The notes below the pieces were generated by a model, which worked only from the letters and a program-made list of their open reading frames with translations, did not search any database and was not told where the DNA came from. A stretch of DNA of 18,754 nt from Pseudomonadota bacterium (GTDB lineage Bacteria > Pseudomonadota > Gammaproteobacteria > Burkholderiales > Thiobacillaceae): the NCBI GenBank assembly GCA_021791235.1, contig JAJYXA010000493.1:1-18754 (forward strand), given 5' to 3'. Each line of letters opens with the position of its first letter. Position 1 is the first letter of the stretch. A program made the translations under genes and the position numbers. Shown in pieces: positions 14,283-18,754 of this stretch.

Positions 14283-16526
14283 ATGGCCAAGAAACCGCCC
14301 TCCAAGCTCAGCGTCGAGGCCCTCAAGCACGACGAGGCAACGCGCAAGAATATCCCCACCGTCGAATACCTGCGCGATCGCCTGACCGTGGCGCGCGATT
14401 TGTTGACCGATTCGGGCTCGATCTTCGTGCAGATCGGCGATGAGAACGTGCACCGGGTTCGGGCGGTGATGGATGAGATATTCGGGGACGAGAACTGCTG
14501 TAGCGAGATCGTTTTCCGAAAGACCACAGGTAAAGGTAGTGCGCTGTTGGACAGCAGTTATGACGTGCTTTTGTGGTATGCAAAGGATAGGGGCTCAGTT
14601 AAGTACAGACCTCTCTTTGATGACAGAACCTATGTCGGCGATGACAACTTACGCTTCTACGAAGATGCAAGCTATGCACCATTCGTCATGACGCCAGAGC
14701 AACTTGCTGGCTTCGCGCCGCTACCATCTGGAGCGAAGGTTTATCACCCAAATCCACTTACGAGTGCCAGATCAAGCGGGCAAAGCGATGTGAGGGAATT
14801 TGAGTGCCAGGGCCGCCGCTTTTCACCAGGTAGCCGCACCTTTAGTACCAACCAAACTGGATTGACTCGACTCCGGAGCGCTGGTCGCTTGCTGGCAATC
14901 GGCAACACTCTCCGCTTTAAGCGGTATCTCGATGATTTTCGCGTGATGACGCGGAACAACATATGGGATAACACTCGGCAGAGCGGATTTGGAGATGCAA
15001 AAGTTTACGTTGTACAAAACCCGAGCGCCGCGATCCAGCAAGCAATGCTTATGTCCACCGACCCAGGCGATCTCGTTCTCGATCCCACCTGCGGTTCCGG
15101 CACCACCGCCTACGTCGCCGAACAATGGGGCCGCCGCTGGATCACCATCGACACTTCCCGCGTCGCTCTGGCGCTGGCCCGCGCCAGGATCATGGGCGCG
15201 CGCTATCCCTATTACCTGCTCGCCGACAGCAAGGACGGCCAGTTCAAGGAAGCTGAAGTCAGCCGCAGCGCGCCCTCCACCAAGCCTACCTACGGCAAAC
15301 TGCGCCACGGCTTCGTCTATGAGCGTGTGTCCCACATCACCCTGAAGTCCATCGCCAACAACACCGAGATCGACGTCATCTGGGATAACTACCAGACCCT
15401 GCTGGAACCCCTGCGCGAACAACTCAACCAGGCTCTGGGCAGGCAATGGCAGGAATGGGAAATCCCCCGCGACGCATCTGACGCAAATTCGGCCAAGTGG
15501 TCGGCGATGGCGAAGAAGCTCCACGCCGACTGGTGGTAGCAGCGCATCGCCCGTCAGCGGGAAATCGATGCGTCGATCGCAGCCAAGGCCGAGTCCGAAT
15601 ACCTCTACGACAGGCCCTATGAGGACAGGAAGAGGGTGCGCGTCGCCGGCCCCTTCATCGCCGAGAGCCTCTCGCCCCACCGCGTGCTCGGCGTCGATGA
15701 GGACGGCGAACTGATCGACCCCGACAAGGCCGGCCAACCCGGCGCGGGCTACGGCGAGCGCGACTTCGTGCAGATTATTCTGGAAAACTTGCGCACCTCC
15801 GGCGTCCAGCAGGCACACAAGGAAGACCGGATCGCGTTTACCTCGCTCACGCCCTGGCCGGGCGACCTGGTCTGCGCCGAGGGGCGTTACCAGGAGGGGG
15901 ACGCCGAGAAGCGCGCCGCCGTCTTCATCGGCCCCGAGTTCGGCACCGTCTCCCGTCCCGACTTGGTGGAAGCCGCGCGAGAGGCTGGCGACTCCGGCTT
16001 CGACGTGCTGATCGCCTGTGCCTTCAACTTCGAGGCCCGCACCACCGACTTCAACAAGCTGGGCCGCATTCCCGTGCTACGGGCGCGCATGAACGCCGAT
16101 CTGCACATGGCCGAAGACCTCAAGAACACCGGCAAAGGCAATCTCTTCGTCATCTTCGGCGAGCCTGACATTGAGATCATTCGCGACGAAGACGGCAGGA
16201 TGCGCGTCAAGGTCCACGGTGTGGACGTCTTCGACCCCAGCACCGGCGAAGTCCGCAGCGACTCGGCTTCCGGCATCGCCTGCTGGTTCATCGACACCGA
16301 CTACAACGAGGAAAGCTTCTTCGTCCGCCACGCTTACTTCCTCGGCGCCAACGACCCCTACAAGGCCTTGAAGACGACGCTCAAGGCCGAGATCGACGAG
16401 GAAGCCTGGGCCACACTCAACAGCGACACCTCTCGCCCCTTCGCCAAACCGACCTCAGGGCGGATCGCGGTGAAGGTCATCAATCACCTGGGGGATGAGG
16501 TAATGAAGGTGTTCAGGATCGGGTGA
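14283..16526 (+). pseudogene. Broken Type III-like DNA methyltransferase (Mod): catalytic DPPY region deleted, in-frame amber stop
   Basis: One continuous frame of 748 codons is interrupted once by TAG at 15537-15539. It opens with the family N-terminus (MAKKPPSKLSVEALKHDEAT, then KNIPT) and passes directly to YLRDRLTVARDLLTDSGSIF. In intact relatives these are separated by roughly 150-200 residues that hold the catalytic DPPY motif; that part is missing. A specificity-type region follows (about 75-255), then motif I, DPTCGSGTTAYVAEQWG (from D267), which binds S-adenosylmethionine. After KLHADWW comes TAG, then the frame resumes QRIARQREIDASIAAKAESE and runs 328 more codons to the normal C-terminus (ITHL-like end VINHLGDEVMKVF). 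CAG to TAG is the simplest origin. The first part alone is 418 residues; a GTG at 15636 could start the second. Without DPPY no methylation is expected. It lies between the DUF4062 and OLD genes. Confidence 0.85.
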
Positions 16527-16580
16527 CATGAACGCAAATTCAGTTAAAGTGCTGCGAACCAGCCAGACGAGGGCGCACAA

Positions 16581-18320
16581 ATGATTACCCGATTGACCCT
16601 GCGCAACTTCAAGAGTGTCGGCGAGCAGGTCTATGACTTCACCCAGTTTGACCTGCTGGTTGGGCGCAACAACAGCGGCAAGAGCACTGTGCTTCAGGCG
16701 CTGGCCATCTGGCAGTTTTGCGTAGACGAATTCCATCGCACCAAGCGCACTGGCTCAAAGGGCATTCAGGTCGTGCTGCCCAACTTCACCGCCTTGCCCG
16801 TGCCGGAATTCAATCTGCTGTGGAAAGATCGGGATATACGCCACTCGCCCAATAAGACGCAGGAATATATTCTGATCGGCATCCTGGTGGAGTGGCGGCG
16901 GGTAGATGGCGAAGTTGGTTCCTTCGGTGTGGACTTGCGTTACCACTCACCGCAAACCATTTACGCCATTCCCAGCGGTGGTTGGGCGAAATTCCGGGAA
17001 TGCGAGCAAGACGGCGATTTACCCAGGATTGCTTATGTACCGCCTTTTTCCGGCCTGGAGCCTGCCGAGAAACGGCTGGACGTGTCCCCTATCCGTCAGC
17101 AGGTGGGCAAGGGCCAACCCGGCAGCGTGCTGCGCAATTTGTTGTTACAGGTATGCCCTGCGCCGCCGCGTGGACAGGATGGCCGTATTGATAAAGCCTA
17201 TGTGCATCCCCCAGGCGACTGGCAGGAATTGGCCGCCATCATCGAGCGCTGGTTCTCAGTGAAGATTCGCGAGCCGAAATACGAGTCGGCCAAGGATGTC
17301 TATATCACGGTCGAGTACCGCCAGAACGGTGAGGACTATGACATCATCGCCGGTGGCAGCGGCTTCCATCAGACGCTTACCCTTCTGGCATTCTTGTATG
17401 GCTATCACCCGACGACCATCCTGATGGATGAGCCGGATGCACACCTGCACGTCAATCTGCAACGTGAGATTCTCGATTACTTCAAGCGGAAGTCGCTGGA
17501 GCGGAACATTCAATTTCTGATCGCCACGCACGCCGACGAATTCGCTCGCGGCGTCGATGCCAGTCAAATCGTTTCCCTGTTGGCGCAGAAACCCACGCGC
17601 ATCCAGTCCACGCCCGATTTACTGCGGGCGATGGCGGAAGTATCGAACGAGGAGATCACCCGGTTGATGGCCTCGCCTTACATTCTCTATGTGGAAGGAG
17701 AGAGCGATGAGCGCATCTTGCGCGCCTGGGCCGATCAGTGTGGCGCACAGGCAGCGATGGACCGGATTTGCTTCAAGACGATGGACGGTGGCGGCAAGAC
17801 CAATATGCGGGAGAGGGCCAACGCACATTTCGCGGCCGTTAAGCAAATCATTCCGCCGGTGTCGAAATTGATGTTATTCGACTACGATAGTGGCGACGAG
17901 GCCTTCCATCCTGAGCCAGACAATCCGGGATTATCCGAATGGAAGCGCAAGAACATCGAAAACTACCTGTTGGTTCCGGATGCCTGGAAGCGCGCGGTGC
18001 TCAGGTTACTTGAGTACGGTGAGGACGAACTGTTTGCTCAACCTGCATTACAGGTCATCGACGATTTCTTTTCAGGGGAGAACCTGACGCTGCCGCCCGG
18101 TAAGAGTTGGCGAAATGTCGCGGCAAACGTATTTAGCGTAGTCGATGGCAAGCGCATCCTGTTCGAGAACGACAACTCGCTTTTCCAGCAGATCCGCAGC
18201 GGCTCACCCTCGGTAATGCTGACGCGCGAGCAGGTGGCCATGAGCATGACCGCCGATGAAATTCACGATGACGTCCATCATTTCATCGCTAAGGTCGTTG
18301 CGATGGCTGGCCTGGGTTGA
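16581..18320 (+). CDS. OLD-family ATPase with C-terminal TOPRIM nuclease domain
   Basis: This 579-residue protein starts at the ATG at 16581, eight bases after GAGGG. It has an N-terminal ABC/SMC-type ATPase: LRNFKSVGEQ, Walker A GRNNSGKST (28-36), a signature-like GGSGFHQTLTLLAFL, Walker B ILMDEPDAHLH (D283, E284), and the switch histidine in IATHADE (H317). From about residue 365 a TOPRIM fold follows: LYVEGESDERIL (E372) and MLFDYDSGDE (D434, D436), the acidic residues that bind metal for DNA cleavage. This architecture and length match OLD (overcoming lysogenization defect) nucleases such as P2 Old, which act in phage defence. No GajB-type UvrD helicase gene follows, so it is not a complete Gabija pair. 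It is 54 bases downstream of the methyltransferase remnant on the same strand and looks intact. G+C is lower here than in the flanking genes, pointing to acquired DNA. Confidence 0.88.
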   Translation: MITRLTLRNFKSVGEQVYDFTQFDLLVGRNNSGKSTVLQALAIWQFCVDEFHRTKRTGSKGIQVVLPNFTALPVPEFNLLWKDRDIRHSPNKTQEYILIGILVEWRRVDGEVGSFGVDLRYHSPQTIYAIPSGGWAKFRECEQDGDLPRIAYVPPFSGLEPAEKRLDVSPIRQQVGKGQPGSVLRNLLLQVCPAPPRGQDGRIDKAYVHPPGDWQELAAIIERWFSVKIREPKYESAKDVYITVEYRQNGEDYDIIAGGSGFHQTLTLLAFLYGYHPTTILMDEPDAHLHVNLQREILDYFKRKSLERNIQFLIATHADEFARGVDASQIVSLLAQKPTRIQSTPDLLRAMAEVSNEEITRLMASPYILYVEGESDERILRAWADQCGAQAAMDRICFKTMDGGGKTNMRERANAHFAAVKQIIPPVSKLMLFDYDSGDEAFHPEPDNPGLSEWKRKNIENYLLVPDAWKRAVLRLLEYGEDELFAQPALQVIDDFFSGENLTLPPGKSWRNVAANVFSVVDGKRILFENDNSLFQQIRSGSPSVMLTREQVAMSMTADEIHDDVHHFIAKVVAMAGLG

Positions 18321-18357
18321 TGGCATCTCCCGGCGAGCGTGGTAGCCAGCGCCTGGC

Positions 18358-18754
18358 TTAATCGAATGAGCCGAGCGGCAGCTCCCGCTGCGGGCTCTGC
18401 GGCTGCGCCGGCGCTGCGTCGGCGCGCTGCAGCCCACCGATCCGGACCCCGAGCAGCCGCAGCTTCCTGTCCAGGGGCACCCGCCGCAGGCACTCCCCGG
18501 CCGCGCGCCGGATCGCCTGCGGGTCGGCCACCGCGGTGGGCAGGGTCAGGTCCCGGGTCAGCGTCTGGAAGTCGTCGTAGCGCAGCTTGATGCCGATGGT
18601 GCGTCCGAGGTAGCCCTTGCGCCTCAGGTCTTCGGCGACACGCTGGCACAGGGCGGTGAAGATCTCCGACAGGAGCTGGCGGTGACGGCGCGGATGCAGA
18701 TCCTGCTCGAAGGTGGTCTCGCGGCTGATCGACTTGGGCTCGGAGCTTGTGACC
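18358..18754 (-). CDS. dinB: DNA polymerase IV (DinB), C-terminal little-finger domain, 5' part outside window
   Basis: The minus-strand frame is open from the right edge (18753) to a TAA at 18358-18360, giving 131 codons. It reads KSISRETTFEQDLHPRRHRQ, RVAEDLRRKGYLGRTIGIKL, DDFQTLTRDLTLPT and LRRVPLDRKLRLLGVRIGGL. This is the little-finger and C-terminal region of Y-family polymerase IV (KSIGRE and the T-Lx-Y-DF-T pattern). Pol IV copies past damaged bases and is part of the SOS response in many bacteria. The palm with catalytic Asp residues lies outside the window. The end carries an Ala/Gln/Pro-rich stretch and closes LPLGSFD; no clear beta-clamp-binding pentapeptide could be identified, though QRELPLGSF is close to one. 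It converges with the OLD gene, 37 bases away, and marks the right edge of the island. Confidence 0.93.
   Translation of the reverse strand, partial: VTSSEPKSISRETTFEQDLHPRRHRQLLSEIFTALCQRVAEDLRRKGYLGRTIGIKLRYDDFQTLTRDLTLPTAVADPQAIRRAAGECLRRVPLDRKLRLLGVRIGGLQRADAAPAQPQSPQRELPLGSFD

Noticed and set aside
14159..14443. 94-residue plus-strand frame before and across the Mod start
   Set aside because: Most of it is an out-of-frame shadow of the methyltransferase remnant, and the first 40 residues show no recognisable domain.
16528..16584. 18-codon frame between the Mod remnant and the OLD gene, its TGA overlapping the OLD ATG
   Set aside because: It could be a coupled leader peptide, but it is short, has no evident ribosome site or family, and the overlap could be chance.
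18344..18358. Inverted repeat AGCCAG-CGC-CTGGCT between the OLD and dinB genes as a terminator
   Set aside because: The stem is only six base pairs and there is no T run on either side; it also touches the dinB stop codon.

Overview
The window is GC-rich (roughly 65 % G+C outside its right-hand part) and reads as chromosome of a beta- or gammaproteobacterium. HflK/HflC, BacA-type UppP, LldD-type oxidase and DinB all look proteobacterial, but no gene fixes the species. No rRNA, tRNA, CRISPR array or insertion sequence was seen, and no gap between genes exceeds 300 bases.

Left part (1-1879): the N-terminal three quarters of a gamma-glutamyltransferase-family enzyme on the minus strand, running off the left edge, then a divergent secreted glycine-zipper protein.

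Metal and envelope block (1891-10029, all minus strand): in transcription order it holds a non-canonical NRAMP transporter, a 57-residue single-pass membrane protein, a soluble PRC-barrel/MgtE_N/CBS protein without the MgtE membrane domain, UppP, HflK, HflC, a second non-canonical NRAMP, and a TerC/YjbE protein with an extra C-terminal domain. The first three are tightly spaced and look like a split magnesium (or manganese) uptake system: an NRAMP permease lacking the canonical TM6 methionine, paired with the cytosolic Mg-sensing part of MgtE. UppP to TerC forms a second likely operon. There hflK/hflC overlap by four bases, and hflC is followed after one base by the second NRAMP. This puts the FtsH-regulating SPFH pair beside a metal importer and a metal exporter.

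Middle (10279-12052): a flavin-reductase-like protein and an FMN-dependent L-lactate dehydrogenase converge and overlap by 17 bases.

Right part (12270-18320, plus strand, with patches of clearly lower G+C): a decaying defence island between lldD and dinB. It contains a Type III-like restriction subunit reduced by a huge in-frame internal deletion to 113 residues; an apparently intact DUF4062/GHKL-ATPase/winged-helix protein; a Mod methyltransferase that has lost its N-terminal catalytic DPPY region and carries an in-frame amber codon; and an apparently intact OLD-family ATPase-TOPRIM nuclease. The C-terminal 131 codons of DNA polymerase IV (dinB) close the window on the minus strand.

The strongest candidate for an undescribed system is the NRAMP / small membrane protein / MgtE-sensor operon. 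The TerC fusion and the hflKC-NRAMP-TerC linkage come next. Family names come from recalled motifs; no database search was run.
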